Shown: positions 24,596 through 34,268 of the stretch, in pieces
How the letters are laid out: every line of letters begins with the position of its first letter
Position numbering within the stretch: position 1 is the first letter of the stretch
Assembly (NCBI GenBank): GCA_019192455.1
Contig: JAHCML010000001.1
Span: 1 to 44,709, forward strand
Length of the DNA: 44,709 nt
Direction: 5' to 3'
Source: Alphaproteobacteria bacterium SS10
GTDB lineage: Bacteria; Pseudomonadota; Alphaproteobacteria; TMED2
Translations under genes and position numbers: made by a program
Notes under the pieces: model-generated
Database searches by the model: none
What the model saw: only the letters and a program-made list of their open reading frames with translations
Told to the model about the DNA's origin: nothing

Positions 24596-24727
24596 GCAGC
24601 CCCCAATCGGTAACCATTGATCACATTACCCAAACGCGGTTTACGGAACCGCCATCGCCTTGCTACACAGGGGCCGGTTGGCACAGCCAACAGGTTTACC
24701 CCGCCCCGTCTCAAGGCACTGCATCCC

Positions 24728-25117
24728 ATGACCACACTGCGCGTTCCTGTCTCGATCGGTGAAGTGATCGACAAAATCACCATTCTGGAGATCAAAGAGG
24801 AGCGCATCACCGATGCGGCCAAGGTTGAGAATATTCGCCTGGAACTGAGCATGCTGCGCGAGACGATTGCCAGTGAGATTGGTGACGATGCGGAACTGCC
24901 CCAATTGCATGCCAAACTAAAGGGCATCAATGAAGAGCTATGGGTGATTGAGGACGATATTCGGGACAAGGAACGGGCCAAAACCTTCGATGATGAGTTC
25001 GTCCGCCTAGCCCGCGCCGTCTATGTCACCAATGACCGCCGTGCCGCCGTAAAGCGGGAGATTAACGAGCATTTTGGTTCTACGTTGGTGGAAGAGAAAT
25101 CCTACGCGGCCTACTAA
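24728..25117 (+). CDS. DUF6165 family protein
   Basis: This ~129-residue soluble, charged protein begins MTTLRVPVSIGEVIDKITILEIKEERI, the signature of DUF6165. The rest is alpha-helical with many Glu/Asp/Arg (VIEDDIRDKERAKTFDDEF, ARAVYVTNDRRAAVKREINEHFGS). No enzymatic motif is recognised. An in-frame start at 24617 exists, but the added ~37 residues are Arg/Pro-rich and unlike the family. The ATG at 24728, at the conserved beginning, is therefore used. Its position between an O-antigen ligase-like gene and heptosyltransferase-like genes suggests a part in LPS or glycan synthesis; function is unknown. Confidence 0.85.
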   Translation: MTTLRVPVSIGEVIDKITILEIKEERITDAAKVENIRLELSMLRETIASEIGDDAELPQLHAKLKGINEELWVIEDDIRDKERAKTFDDEFVRLARAVYVTNDRRAAVKREINEHFGSTLVEEKSYAAY

Positions 25118-25174
25118 TCAGGCCGGATAGGCAGCGGTTTTTCCGCAATTCGCCGATTACATCACTTCTGAGAG

Positions 25175-26215
25175 CTAACCAGCCTTCGCACTGTCTTTAA
25201 GGCGCTGAAGCACCTTTTCCGCGACAGTTTTGGGGTCGATTCGTGCCATGCCATCCTGACGGCTGATGCCCCCTTGGTCGGGCTTAATCGCCTCAATCAG
25301 CGGTGAGAAGGTCAAAACCTCGGTCGCACCAAACAAACCAAAGGCCGGCACACCAACAGCGGCCGAGATGTTCAGGAACGAGGTGTCGTTGCCGACATAG
25401 ACGTCGCTCGCGGCTTGGATCGCCACCATCTCAGACATCGGCGCGGTAAAGCCGGGTGCCAGAACAATCCGGTGCTTGCCGGCAACCTCAGTCGCGGCGG
25501 CTTGGAGTGCCCCTTCAAAAGCAGCCTCCCCTGGCCCGCCCATTAGGAAGAAGGTCGCTGAGGTCTGCTCACCAATGGCCTTGATCAGGGCGGCAAATCG
25601 CTCCGCCCCCCATTGCTTGAACGCCTCAGAACTTCCCAGCCCGAGGGCAATCCAGGGCTTGGGACAACCGGCATAGCGTTGCTGCACATCATTCGCGAGC
25701 GCGGGGGCCACCCTTAAGCGTTCGGCGTGATCTGGAATGCTAAAGCCACAGCGTTCGATGAACTGATCCGCCAGGCTAATCGGGTGATCCCGCCGGTGCT
25801 CAGAACCCAGATGCGGTGGTTCAGTAAACCAACGTGTCGGTGCGGTGGTGCCGTAACCAAAACGCTCAGGCACGCCCGCTAAAGCCAGGGCAGCGGCGTA
25901 TCGCGCGCTGTGGTGTAGTTGGAACGACCGGGCAATACCCTCAGCCTTTAGATCGCGAACCAGCGCGATAAAGCCAGCGGGGCCACTATGCCGATCGGCC
26001 CGGTCGACCCAGATCACCCGGTCGATTGCCTTATCGGCTTTAAACATCTCGTCAGCCCGGCTACGGCTCTTGGTCAGCAGCACCTTCTCCCGCCCTGGAT
26101 GGGCGGCGGCAATGGCGTGAACCGCCTTCAAGTGCCAAACAAGATCGCCAACCCCTGGCAAGGGCTGAAGGATCACAACCGGCCCGTCCTGGCTTGGTTC
26201 CGATAGGGGTTTCAT
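25175..26215 (-). CDS. Glycosyltransferase family 9 (heptosyltransferase-like)
   Basis: This ~346-residue GT-B enzyme of the ADP-heptose:LPS heptosyltransferase family has an N-terminal LQPLPGVGDLVWHLKAVHAIA. The C-terminal donor domain has LGLGSSEAFKQWGAERFAALI and VYVGNDTSFLNISAAVGVPAFGLFG, where the NDT/S loop is family-typical. It would add a heptose or related sugar to an LPS core at the inner membrane face. An in-frame TTG at 26221 overlaps the upstream stop. The ATG at 26215 is preferred, 2 bases after that stop. It is the second gene of a two-gene GT9 operon. Donor identity is not certain. Confidence 0.88.
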   Translation of the reverse strand: MKPLSEPSQDGPVVILQPLPGVGDLVWHLKAVHAIAAAHPGREKVLLTKSRSRADEMFKADKAIDRVIWVDRADRHSGPAGFIALVRDLKAEGIARSFQLHHSARYAAALALAGVPERFGYGTTAPTRWFTEPPHLGSEHRRDHPISLADQFIERCGFSIPDHAERLRVAPALANDVQQRYAGCPKPWIALGLGSSEAFKQWGAERFAALIKAIGEQTSATFFLMGGPGEAAFEGALQAAATEVAGKHRIVLAPGFTAPMSEMVAIQAASDVYVGNDTSFLNISAAVGVPAFGLFGATEVLTFSPLIEAIKPDQGGISRQDGMARIDPKTVAEKVLQRLKDSAKAG

Positions 26216-26217
26216 GC

Positions 26218-27222
26218 TCAAGCTGACTGCTCTTGCGGCGTGGCTGGCTGGCCCTTGCCCTTCTCACGCTTAACCAGTGCTTCGGCCTTACCCGCTACCG
26301 TCGCAAAATCTAGCTCGTCCATCAGGCTTTCTAGGGGGCGTTCACCGCTATCCACGGCGCGGATCAGCTCTGCCTTTGAAACCGGGGAGCGGACCCAATC
26401 AGTGATGGGACCATAGGGGGCATAGATACGATCATCGGATGGGCCAAACAGGCCCAGCGTCGGTACACCAACAGCGGCCGCGATATGCATCAGACCGGAG
26501 TCATTGCCGACGTAAAGCGATGAGGATGCAAGGCATGCCGCGGCGAAGGCCGGGTCGGTATTGCGCATCAGGTCGATGCGACGCTCTTCCGGCACCACGG
26601 CCCATGCATCAACCGCGCGCTCACGCTCATTCGGTGCGGCTGAGACCGCGACACGGGCATTGGGTAGGGCCCCACCGGCGGCAGTCAGGCGTTCAATCAA
26701 TGCCTTAAACCGGTCCATTGGCCATTCCTTACCGCCCCAATTCGCGGCGGGGCCAATCGACAAGATCGGCCCTAGCTCTGGCTGCATATGGGCCTTGGCT
26801 GCCTCAACCTGCTCATCAGAGAACCAAAGACGCGCGGAGAGTGGTGCGGGCAGCCGCAGCTTCTCAGAGAACTGCTCAACCTTATGCTTACCCATGCTGT
26901 CTGGCAGGGCACGGAACACCAGACGGGATTTGCTAGCAATCGCGCGGGAGACAAAGCTGTCCCGAAGATCGACAACCAGATCCCACGGCTCCCGTACCAC
27001 CTGGCGCCATAGGCGCCACCAATGCCCGGCATAGGCACGCTTTGGCATGGGGATCAGGGCGCGAAGACCTGGCACGGTGGCGAATAACGGGGCCGGCAAT
27101 GGACCACAGGCAATCGTCACCTCAGCGTCGGGGTGCTGCTCCAACAAATGGTTCAGCACGGCCGTGGACAACACAGCATCGCCCAAGCGGTTGGACGTGA
27201 TGAACAGCAGGTTGAAAGCCAT
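26218..27222 (-). CDS. Glycosyltransferase family 9 (heptosyltransferase-like)
   Basis: This 334-residue GT9 enzyme has NRLGDAVLSTAVLNHLLEQHPDAEVT at the N-terminus, the family's conserved RLGD entry motif. The donor domain has SIGPAANWGGKEWPMDRFKALIERL and YVGNDSGLMHIAAAVGVPTLGLFGPS, which includes the conserved D-S-G-x-x-H loop. It is a closer match to canonical heptosyltransferases than its operon partner at 25175. The ATG at 27222 faces a divergent ygfZ-like gene across ~230 bp that should hold both promoters. Likely role: LPS core assembly. Confidence 0.9.
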   Translation of the reverse strand: MAFNLLFITSNRLGDAVLSTAVLNHLLEQHPDAEVTIACGPLPAPLFATVPGLRALIPMPKRAYAGHWWRLWRQVVREPWDLVVDLRDSFVSRAIASKSRLVFRALPDSMGKHKVEQFSEKLRLPAPLSARLWFSDEQVEAAKAHMQPELGPILSIGPAANWGGKEWPMDRFKALIERLTAAGGALPNARVAVSAAPNERERAVDAWAVVPEERRIDLMRNTDPAFAAACLASSSLYVGNDSGLMHIAAAVGVPTLGLFGPSDDRIYAPYGPITDWVRSPVSKAELIRAVDSGERPLESLMDELDFATVAGKAEALVKREKGKGQPATPQEQSA

Positions 27223-27455
27223 GAAGCCGTGATCTCAAGAAGTCGGAGAGGTGCCCGGGCACGATATCTTGCGCGCGGTTATAACCGGGCACCGAACCAA
27301 CATCCAGCCTAGGCGCGCAATCCAAGGCGCTCCTCTGCCCAATTGGGTAGGAATAACAATCATTGTTGCAAGCAACCCGCGATCATCCCATGTAACTGCG
27401 GTAGCCAGACGGCCACGAATGCCCGCCAAATGTGAAGACCGAGTGATCCAAGCCG
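27223..27455. promoter_or_regulatory. Divergent promoter region between the GT9 operon and ygfZ
   Basis: This 233-bp gene-free stretch lies between divergent starts. It includes an AT-richer patch around 27340-27375 that could hold promoter elements. No confident site. Confidence 0.35.
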
Positions 27456-28340
27456 ATGCCCCAGGAAAATGCTGCGCCACGCTATATCCCCCTGCCCGAA
27501 CGCGCGGTTTTAGCCGTTAGCGGAGAGGATGCCGCCACTTTCCTACAAGGGCTGATCACGGTTGATACCGAGGGGCTTGAGGTTGGTAAGACCCGCTACG
27601 GCTGCCTGCTAACGCCCCAGGGTAAATTTGGCTTCGACTTCTTCCTGATCCGCCAGGCAGCGGACAGTTTTTGGCTGGAGACTGAGGCAGGGCAAGCCGC
27701 TGATCTGATGAAGCGGCTACGGATGTTTAAGCTCCGCTCTAAGGTTGATCTGGCGCTAAGTGATCCAGCCCCAGCCGTTTTCGCCTGCCTAAGTGCGCCA
27801 AGCGATGCACCCGATGGCGTTACCCTGTTTGAAGATCCGCGCATGGCTGCCCTTGGACACCGCGCTATCGGCGACGACGCTGTTATGCGGGGCTGGCTTG
27901 AGGCTGCAGGTTTCACCCAGGCGCCCATCGGCGATTACGATACCCACCGCCTGACCCTAGGTATTCCGGACGGCACCCGCGATATGGAGGTGGGTAAATC
28001 CACCATGCTGGAATGCAATATCGACCAGCTGAATGGCATCGACTGGGAAAAGGGCTGCTATATGGGTCAGGAGTTGACGGCCCGCACCCGCTATCGCGGC
28101 CTGGTTAAGAAACGCCTGATCCCGCTTGAGATTGATGGCTCCCTGCCCGAGCATGGTACGGCGGTCATGCGGGGCGATAAGTCGGTCGGCGAAACCCGAT
28201 CCGCATTCGGCACCCACGCCCTGGCACTCATGCGGATTGCCGGGATTGAGGATGCGGAACCCGGCGCCTTCCAGATCGGTGATGCCAATGCCAGCCTCAT
28301 CGTGCCGGACTGGTTGCGGCTCGAGAAGGAAGAGATTTAG
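27456..28340 (+). CDS. ygfZ: YgfZ/GcvT-family folate-binding protein
   Basis: This 294-residue protein is related to the aminomethyltransferase fold. It has the YgfZ signature K199-GCYMGQE (199-206) with the redox-active cysteine C201, followed by LTARTRYRGLVKKRLIPL. YgfZ/IBA57-type proteins help folate-dependent assembly or repair of certain iron-sulfur enzymes in the cytosol. Length is slightly below E. coli YgfZ. Its start ATG (MPQENAAPRYIPL) has no strong ribosome site. It is divergent from the GT9 operon and converges on the PhzF-like gene. I am confident of the family. Confidence 0.93.
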   Translation: MPQENAAPRYIPLPERAVLAVSGEDAATFLQGLITVDTEGLEVGKTRYGCLLTPQGKFGFDFFLIRQAADSFWLETEAGQAADLMKRLRMFKLRSKVDLALSDPAPAVFACLSAPSDAPDGVTLFEDPRMAALGHRAIGDDAVMRGWLEAAGFTQAPIGDYDTHRLTLGIPDGTRDMEVGKSTMLECNIDQLNGIDWEKGCYMGQELTARTRYRGLVKKRLIPLEIDGSLPEHGTAVMRGDKSVGETRSAFGTHALALMRIAGIEDAEPGAFQIGDANASLIVPDWLRLEKEEI

Positions 28341-28353
28341 GCAGCTTTAGAAG

Positions 28354-29274
28354 CTATAGCGAGAGCGAGCCCGTCATCATGGTCACGCATTGACCAGTGA
28401 CGGTTATCGCCTCTGCCTGGCCTGCTTGATCAACGCGCACCTCGGTCTCAATGACACTTGGGCGGCCCATATCAACACCTTGGGAAATGCGGAGCCGGGT
28501 CGGCGCGTCCTTAGCCGCCCTTTGCAGATGTCCAGCTAGAATGGCCGAGGCTGAACCCGTCGCCGGGTCCTCGGTCAGGCCAGCCATTTCTGGATCCAGC
28601 GGGAACATACGCGCTGAGACCGGCGCCGGATCGCCCTCCCCATCACGAACAAACAACATCAGTCCAATGCTGCCATCGCGCAGAACCGGCGGCATATCGA
28701 CATTGGGGTTTGCGGTCTTGGCCCGGGCCAAGGCTTCCCGGCTTGTGATTGGCACCATTACGAAGGATGGCCCGGCCTCCAGCAGCGTTGGTTCAGTATC
28801 GCTAAGGTCGATATCAGCTGCCGTCAGGCCAACCGCCTCCGCCACTGGCGCGGCGGGAACCGTTACCGGGTCACCTGGCAGTTTAGGCGCGGTGATGCGT
28901 ATGCCAGCGATTTGACCAGCCGCGTCACGCTCAACCTCAATCGGCACCAGACCGGCAATCTCCTCGAACACCATCTGGTCACCAATCGCCTTGCCGAACA
29001 GTTCACCACGCTGGGCCAGCACGAAGCCGGTACCCACATTGGGGTGGCCCGCGAATGGCATCTCATAACCAGGCGTGAAGATACGAACCTGGGCGGTATT
29101 GGCCGGGTCCTTTGGCGGCAGGACAAAGGTAGTTTCGGAGTAGCTAAACTCCGCCGCGATGGCCTGCAGCGTTTCGGTTGGCAAGCCCTCAGCACCGAAA
29201 ACAACAGCGAGCGGATTGCCACCAAAGGCCTGATCCGTGAACACGTCACAGGTTACATAGTCGAGCGTTTTCAT
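28354..29274 (-). CDS. PhzF-family isomerase/epimerase-like protein
   Basis: This 306-residue protein of the PhzF/diaminopimelate-epimerase fold has two similar halves. The N-terminus (DYVTCDVFTDQAFGGNPLAVV) is followed by FSYSETTFV, in which Glu47 matches the catalytic acid of PhzF. GYEMPFAGHPNVGTGFVL follows, and later DPATGSASAILAGHL. Members catalyse isomerisations or racemisations on small metabolites; most bacterial homologs outside phenazine operons have no known substrate. No phenazine genes are present here. It lies 39 bases downstream of ppdK on the same strand and may be read through from it. Confidence 0.92.
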   Translation of the reverse strand: MKTLDYVTCDVFTDQAFGGNPLAVVFGAEGLPTETLQAIAAEFSYSETTFVLPPKDPANTAQVRIFTPGYEMPFAGHPNVGTGFVLAQRGELFGKAIGDQMVFEEIAGLVPIEVERDAAGQIAGIRITAPKLPGDPVTVPAAPVAEAVGLTAADIDLSDTEPTLLEAGPSFVMVPITSREALARAKTANPNVDMPPVLRDGSIGLMLFVRDGEGDPAPVSARMFPLDPEMAGLTEDPATGSASAILAGHLQRAAKDAPTRLRISQGVDMGRPSVIETEVRVDQAGQAEAITVTGQCVTMMTGSLSL

Positions 29275-29313
29275 GGACTTCGACTCAATAACTCAGATTT
29301 TGAAGAACTAGGC

Positions 29314-32013
29314 TTAACCCTTCTGGGCGAGGCTAGCCTGGGCTGCGGCGAGACGAGCAATCGGCACCCGGTAAGGCGAGCAGGAAACGTAGTCGAGGCC
29401 GGTTTCTTCACAGAAACGGATCGAGGCTGGATCGCCGCCATGCTCACCACAGATGCCGAGCTTGATGTCCGGACGCGTTGCCTTGCCCTTCTCACAGCCA
29501 ATGGCAACCAACTGGCCAACACCCTGCGGGTCGAGGCTAACGAATGGGTCCTTCTCAACGATGCCCTTATCCTGATAGAGCGGCAGGAAGCTACCGGCAT
29601 CATCGCGGCTGATCCCAAAGGTGGTCTGGGTCAGATCATTGGTACCAAAGCTGAAGAACTCAGCACTCTCTGCAATCTGATCAGCACAGAGCGCAGCACG
29701 CGGCAGCTCAATCATCGTCCCAACCATATAACCGAGTGAAACGCCTGATTTTTCAACAGCTTCTGCAGCAACTTTATCAACAAGCGCTTTCAGGATCGCG
29801 AGTTCTTTCGGCATGCCGACCAGCGGGATCATGATCTCAGGCACAACGGTCTCACCGCTCTCCTGCTGGACCGAGATGGCGCCCTCAATGATCGCCCGGG
29901 CCTGCATCTCGTAAATCTCAGGGTAGGAGACGCCGAGGCGGCAGCCACGGTGGCCAAGCATTGGGTTGCTCTCAGACAGCTGCAGAACCCGGTGGCGAAC
30001 CTCTTCCACATCGGTTTTCAGCGCCGTCGCCACATCTTCAATCTCATGGGCTTGGTGCGGTAGGAACTCATGCAGCGGTGGGTCTAGCAGACGGATCGTC
30101 ACTGGCAGGCCGCGCATAATCTGGAACAGCTCAACGAAGTCTTGGCGCTGCATCGGTTCAATGCGGGACAGGGCATCCCGACGGCCAGCCTCATCAGCGG
30201 CGAGGATCATTTCCCGCACCGTCAGAATACGGTCAGCCTCGAAGAACATATGCTCAGTACGGCAGAGGCCGATGCCCTCAGCGCCGAACTTAACGGCCGT
30301 GCGGGCATCTGCTGGCGTTTCGGCGTTGGTGCGGATCCGCATACGGCGGCTCTTATCCGCCCAGCCCATAAGCATGGCGAAATCACCGGACAGCTCTGGC
30401 TGCTTGGTGGGGATCTCACCCAGCATCACCTCACCGGTGCCACCATCGATGGTGATCACATCGCCCTCTTTCAGGGTGATGTCACGGACATGCAGGGTCT
30501 TCGCCTTATAGTCGATGCGGATATCACCAGCGCCGGCCACACAAGCGCGGCCCATGCCGCGGGCAACAACCGCCGCGTGGCTGGTCATACCGCCACGGGT
30601 GGTAAGAATACCGCGAGCCGCATGCATGCCGTGAATGTCTTCCGGGCTGGTTTCAATCCGGACCAGGATAGCGTTGTGCCCTTCCTTAACCAGGCGTTCG
30701 GTTTCGTCTGAGCTGAAGGCGATCATGCCAGACGCCGCCCCAGGAGATGCCGGCAAGCCCTTGGAAAGAATCGTCTTTTCCGCGGTTGGATCGAGGGTTG
30801 GGTGTAGCAGCTGATCGAGTGAGGCCGGGTCGACGCGCATTACCGCCTCTTCCTCGGTGATCAGGCCTTCCTTAGCCATTTCAATTGCGATCTTGAGGGC
30901 CGCAGGTGCCGTGCGCTTACCGCTACGGGTCTGCAGCATGAAGAGTTTGCCGCTTTGGACGGTGAACTCGATATCCTGCATGTCGCGATAATGCTTCTCG
31001 AGGCGCAAGCGCACATCGTTCAGCTGGCCAAAGACCTCAGGCATCACCTCTTCCATGGCAGGCATGGTTGAGTCCTGCTTTTCCTTACCGCGAATGGTCA
31101 GATGCTGTGGGGTCCGGATGCCCGCCACCACGTCCTCGCCCTGGGCGTTGACGAGATACTCGCCATAGAACTCGTTATCGCCGGTTGATGGGTCACGGGT
31201 GAAGGCAACGCCGGTGGCGCAATCCTCGCCCATATTGCCGAACACCATGGCTTGGACGTTAACCGCGGTGCCCCACTCCTCAGGAATGTCGTGTAGGCGG
31301 CGATAGGTCTTGGCGCGTGGCGTATCCCAGGATTGGAAGACGGCCTTAACGGCGCCCATCAGCTGTTCTTGAACATCTTGCGGGAAGTCACGGCCAAGGG
31401 CGCGCTTCACCACCGCTTTGTACTCAGGCAGCAGCTCTTGCCAATCTTCAGCGGTCAGCTGGGTGTCGAGGCTGTAATCACGGTCACGCTTCAAGGTGTC
31501 GAGCAGATCCTCAAACTCGTAGTGATCAATGCCCAGCACCACATCGGAATACATGGTGATGAAGCGACGATAGCTGTCATAGGCGAAACGTGGATCGCCG
31601 GAGCGTTTGGCCAGGCCCTCAACACTGACATCATTGAGGCCCAGGTTCAGGACCGTGTCCATCATACCCGGCATGGACACCCGAGAACCGGAGCGGACAG
31701 AGACCAACAGTGGGTTCTCAGCATCACCAAATTTGGTGCCAACCAGCGCTTCAATCTGGCCCAAAGCGGCAGCAATTTGCCCATCAAGTTCGGGCGGTAA
31801 GCTCTTGTTATTCTGATAATAATAGGTGCAGGCGTCAGTTGGAATGGTGAAGCCTGGCGGGACCGGCAGTCCCAGTGATGACATCTCGGCAAGGTTGGCA
31901 CCTTTACCACCCAGCAGGTTCTTCATCCCGGCGGCGCCATCGGCCTTTCCGTCCCCGAAGAAATAGGTCCACTTACCGGTGGTGGCGGTATCAGCAGAAG
32001 CAACAGCACTCAT
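29314..32013 (-). CDS. ppdK: Pyruvate phosphate dikinase
   Basis: This 899-residue enzyme interconverts pyruvate + ATP + Pi with PEP + AMP + PPi. An N-terminal ATP-grasp domain (GDGKADGAAGMKNLLGGKGANLAEM at about 20-44) comes first. The central phosphohistidine domain has GGMTSHAAVVARGMG, with the catalytic H479. A C-terminal PEP/pyruvate TIM barrel includes FGTNDLTQTTFGISRDD and GICGEHGGDP near the end. Full family length. The start ATG at 32013 lies 6 bases after the glyS stop, making a glyQ-glyS-ppdK operon as seen in other alphaproteobacteria. Role: gluconeogenesis and PEP balance. Confidence 0.98.
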   Translation of the reverse strand: MSAVASADTATTGKWTYFFGDGKADGAAGMKNLLGGKGANLAEMSSLGLPVPPGFTIPTDACTYYYQNNKSLPPELDGQIAAALGQIEALVGTKFGDAENPLLVSVRSGSRVSMPGMMDTVLNLGLNDVSVEGLAKRSGDPRFAYDSYRRFITMYSDVVLGIDHYEFEDLLDTLKRDRDYSLDTQLTAEDWQELLPEYKAVVKRALGRDFPQDVQEQLMGAVKAVFQSWDTPRAKTYRRLHDIPEEWGTAVNVQAMVFGNMGEDCATGVAFTRDPSTGDNEFYGEYLVNAQGEDVVAGIRTPQHLTIRGKEKQDSTMPAMEEVMPEVFGQLNDVRLRLEKHYRDMQDIEFTVQSGKLFMLQTRSGKRTAPAALKIAIEMAKEGLITEEEAVMRVDPASLDQLLHPTLDPTAEKTILSKGLPASPGAASGMIAFSSDETERLVKEGHNAILVRIETSPEDIHGMHAARGILTTRGGMTSHAAVVARGMGRACVAGAGDIRIDYKAKTLHVRDITLKEGDVITIDGGTGEVMLGEIPTKQPELSGDFAMLMGWADKSRRMRIRTNAETPADARTAVKFGAEGIGLCRTEHMFFEADRILTVREMILAADEAGRRDALSRIEPMQRQDFVELFQIMRGLPVTIRLLDPPLHEFLPHQAHEIEDVATALKTDVEEVRHRVLQLSESNPMLGHRGCRLGVSYPEIYEMQARAIIEGAISVQQESGETVVPEIMIPLVGMPKELAILKALVDKVAAEAVEKSGVSLGYMVGTMIELPRAALCADQIAESAEFFSFGTNDLTQTTFGISRDDAGSFLPLYQDKGIVEKDPFVSLDPQGVGQLVAIGCEKGKATRPDIKLGICGEHGGDPASIRFCEETGLDYVSCSPYRVPIARLAAAQASLAQKG

Positions 32014-32019
32014 GGCGAG

Positions 32020-34263
32020 TTATCCCTCAATCTTCGAGAAATCGGCGATTTGATCATAGGCACTGGAGAACTTCTCCAGCATGGCTAGGCGGTTGGTGCG
32101 CAGGTCAGCGTCATCGACATTGACCATCACCTCTTCAAAAAATCGATCAACGGGCTGGCGTAACTCAGCGAAGGCACGCATCGCCCCGGCATAGTCCTCA
32201 TCCCCAAGGCGTTTGGAGACTTCGCCATCAACCTTGGCAAGTGCGGTGAACAGGCCTTTCTCAGCGTCTTCAGCCAGCAGCGCCTCATTTGGTGCGCCGA
32301 GGCCGTTTACGCCACCCTTCTCCCGCTCTTTGCGAACGATATTGGCACCACGGCGATAGGCGGCCAGCAGATTAGCGCCGGCATCACTGCCCAGCAGCTC
32401 TTGCAGAGCCTCAACCCGGGCAACCAGGCCAACGAGATCATCGCCACCATCCTTGGCAAAGACGGCATCGATCAGATCGTGGCGAATGCCCCGCTCGCGT
32501 AACGCCACCTTAAGACGGTCAGCGAAGAAGGCTGGCAGTTCCTCAACGGCTTTCTGGACAGCCTCTTGGAAGGCCATGGCCCGCACGCGGAACTTCTCCC
32601 GCTGCGCATCTTTAAGCTCGTCAGCCAGTTCCTCGATATCCACCTTGGACGCGGTCTTGGAGTATTCCTCGAGCACTTCGCGATAGGCGGTCTCACCGCT
32701 CGCTTCCCGCATGAACTGCAGGACACGTACGCCGAGATAGTTCTCCTTCGAGAAGGTCAGCAGCTGGTTCAGCGATAGCCGCAGGTCATTTTCAAGAATG
32801 ATACGGATGATGCCCAGAGCGGCGCGGCGCAGGGCAAACGGGTCGCGGCTCCCAGTTGGCTTTTCATCAATGGCAAAGAAGCCAACCAACGTGTCTAGCT
32901 TCTCGGCCAAGGCAACGGCAATGCTGACCGGTGCGGTTGGCACGGCATCTGACTGGCCAGCCGGCTTGTAATGGTCGGCAATTGCATCAGAGATTGCCTG
33001 GGGCTCACCAGCGGCTGCCGCGTAGTAGCGGCCCATCAGGCCCTGCAGCTCGGGGAACTCCCCAACCATACCGGTGACGAGATCAGCCTTTGCTAGCTTG
33101 GCAGCACGCAAGGCATCGTTTGGCTCAGCACCCTCAAGCAAACCCGCGATATCGAAGGACAACCCTTGAAGGCGGTTCACCCGCTCAGCGACCGTGCCCA
33201 GCTTCTCATGGAATGTGATGGCGCGGAGTTGCGGCACGTAGTCTTCCAGCGCGGTCTTACGATCCTGGTCCCAGAAGAATTTGGCGTCGGATAGGCGGGC
33301 CCGCAGGACGCGCTCATTCCCCGCAACAATCTTCGCCCCGCCATCACTGGCGGTCATGTTTGAGACAACACCAAAATTGGCAGCCATGGAGCCGTCAGCA
33401 GCCTCAAGCGCAAAGTACTTTTGGTGGCTACGCATGGAGGTGATCAGAACCTCTGGCGGCAAACCCATGAAATCATTGTCGATTTGGCCAACCAATGGCA
33501 TTGGCCACTCGACCAGTCCCATCACCTCTGTAACCAGACCTGGATCGGCCTTCACGGTTAACCCTTTGGCCTTTGCAGCCTCAGCGAGCGCACTCTCGAT
33601 GGCCTCACGACGCTCAGCCGGATCGGCCATAACCTTGGCGGCACGCAGCTGATCCAGATAATGGGCCGGATCGGCGATCTCGATCTCACCAGGGGCGAGG
33701 AAGCGGTGGCCTTGGGTCACGGTGCCGAAGCTCAGCTCCTGACCATTGCCAAGCTCAACTCTACCGGGCACAGGCTTGCCATCGAATAGCGCTAGAATGC
33801 TCTGCAGCGGTCGAACCCAACGGGCGGTAGAGCGAGCCCAGCGCATGGATTTCGGCCACGGCATGGCGCCAACCACCTGCGCAATAATACCGGGTAGCAA
33901 CTCGGCGGTTTGTTGGGCCGGGGTCTCTAGGACCACGAACCAGAACTCGCCCTTTGGCGTTTCCCGCTTCTCACACTGATCAAGGCTGTCCAGGCCATTG
34001 CCACGCAGGAAGCCGTTGATGGCCTGTTCAGGCGCATCGGCACGTGGGCCGCGTCGCTCTTCCTTCACCGCCTCGGTCGCAACCAGCAAATCAGGGATAA
34101 TCGCGGTTAGGCGGCGTGGGCCGTAATACAGGGTTGGCTCGCCATGCTTGATGCCAGCAGCCTTAAACTGCTCACCCAACAGCTTGCCCAGCTGCTTGGC
34201 CGCGTCGGCCTGCATGCGGGCGGGGATTTCTTCAGAGAAGAGTTCGAGGAGGAAATCAGCCAT
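32020..34263 (-). CDS. glyS: Glycyl-tRNA synthetase beta subunit
   Basis: This 747-residue subunit of the bacterial alpha2beta2 glycyl-tRNA synthetase begins MADFLLELFSEEIPARMQ. It contains the family's KSMRWARSTARWVRPLQSILALFDG and MRSHQKYFALE segments, an HD-like central region and a DALR-type anticodon-binding C-terminus (RQPVDRFFEEVMVNVDD). It binds tRNA-Gly while the alpha subunit catalyses aminoacylation. Length is slightly above E. coli GlyS (689). It starts 5 bases after the glyQ stop and lies directly before ppdK. Intact, cytosolic and presumably essential. Confidence 0.98.
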   Translation of the reverse strand: MADFLLELFSEEIPARMQADAAKQLGKLLGEQFKAAGIKHGEPTLYYGPRRLTAIIPDLLVATEAVKEERRGPRADAPEQAINGFLRGNGLDSLDQCEKRETPKGEFWFVVLETPAQQTAELLPGIIAQVVGAMPWPKSMRWARSTARWVRPLQSILALFDGKPVPGRVELGNGQELSFGTVTQGHRFLAPGEIEIADPAHYLDQLRAAKVMADPAERREAIESALAEAAKAKGLTVKADPGLVTEVMGLVEWPMPLVGQIDNDFMGLPPEVLITSMRSHQKYFALEAADGSMAANFGVVSNMTASDGGAKIVAGNERVLRARLSDAKFFWDQDRKTALEDYVPQLRAITFHEKLGTVAERVNRLQGLSFDIAGLLEGAEPNDALRAAKLAKADLVTGMVGEFPELQGLMGRYYAAAAGEPQAISDAIADHYKPAGQSDAVPTAPVSIAVALAEKLDTLVGFFAIDEKPTGSRDPFALRRAALGIIRIILENDLRLSLNQLLTFSKENYLGVRVLQFMREASGETAYREVLEEYSKTASKVDIEELADELKDAQREKFRVRAMAFQEAVQKAVEELPAFFADRLKVALRERGIRHDLIDAVFAKDGGDDLVGLVARVEALQELLGSDAGANLLAAYRRGANIVRKEREKGGVNGLGAPNEALLAEDAEKGLFTALAKVDGEVSKRLGDEDYAGAMRAFAELRQPVDRFFEEVMVNVDDADLRTNRLAMLEKFSSAYDQIADFSKIEG

Positions 34264-34268
34264 GGTCC

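Noticed and set aside
28354-29274. Phenazine biosynthesis
   Set aside because: Only a PhzF-fold protein is present. No other phz gene is nearby, and the family is widespread with other roles.
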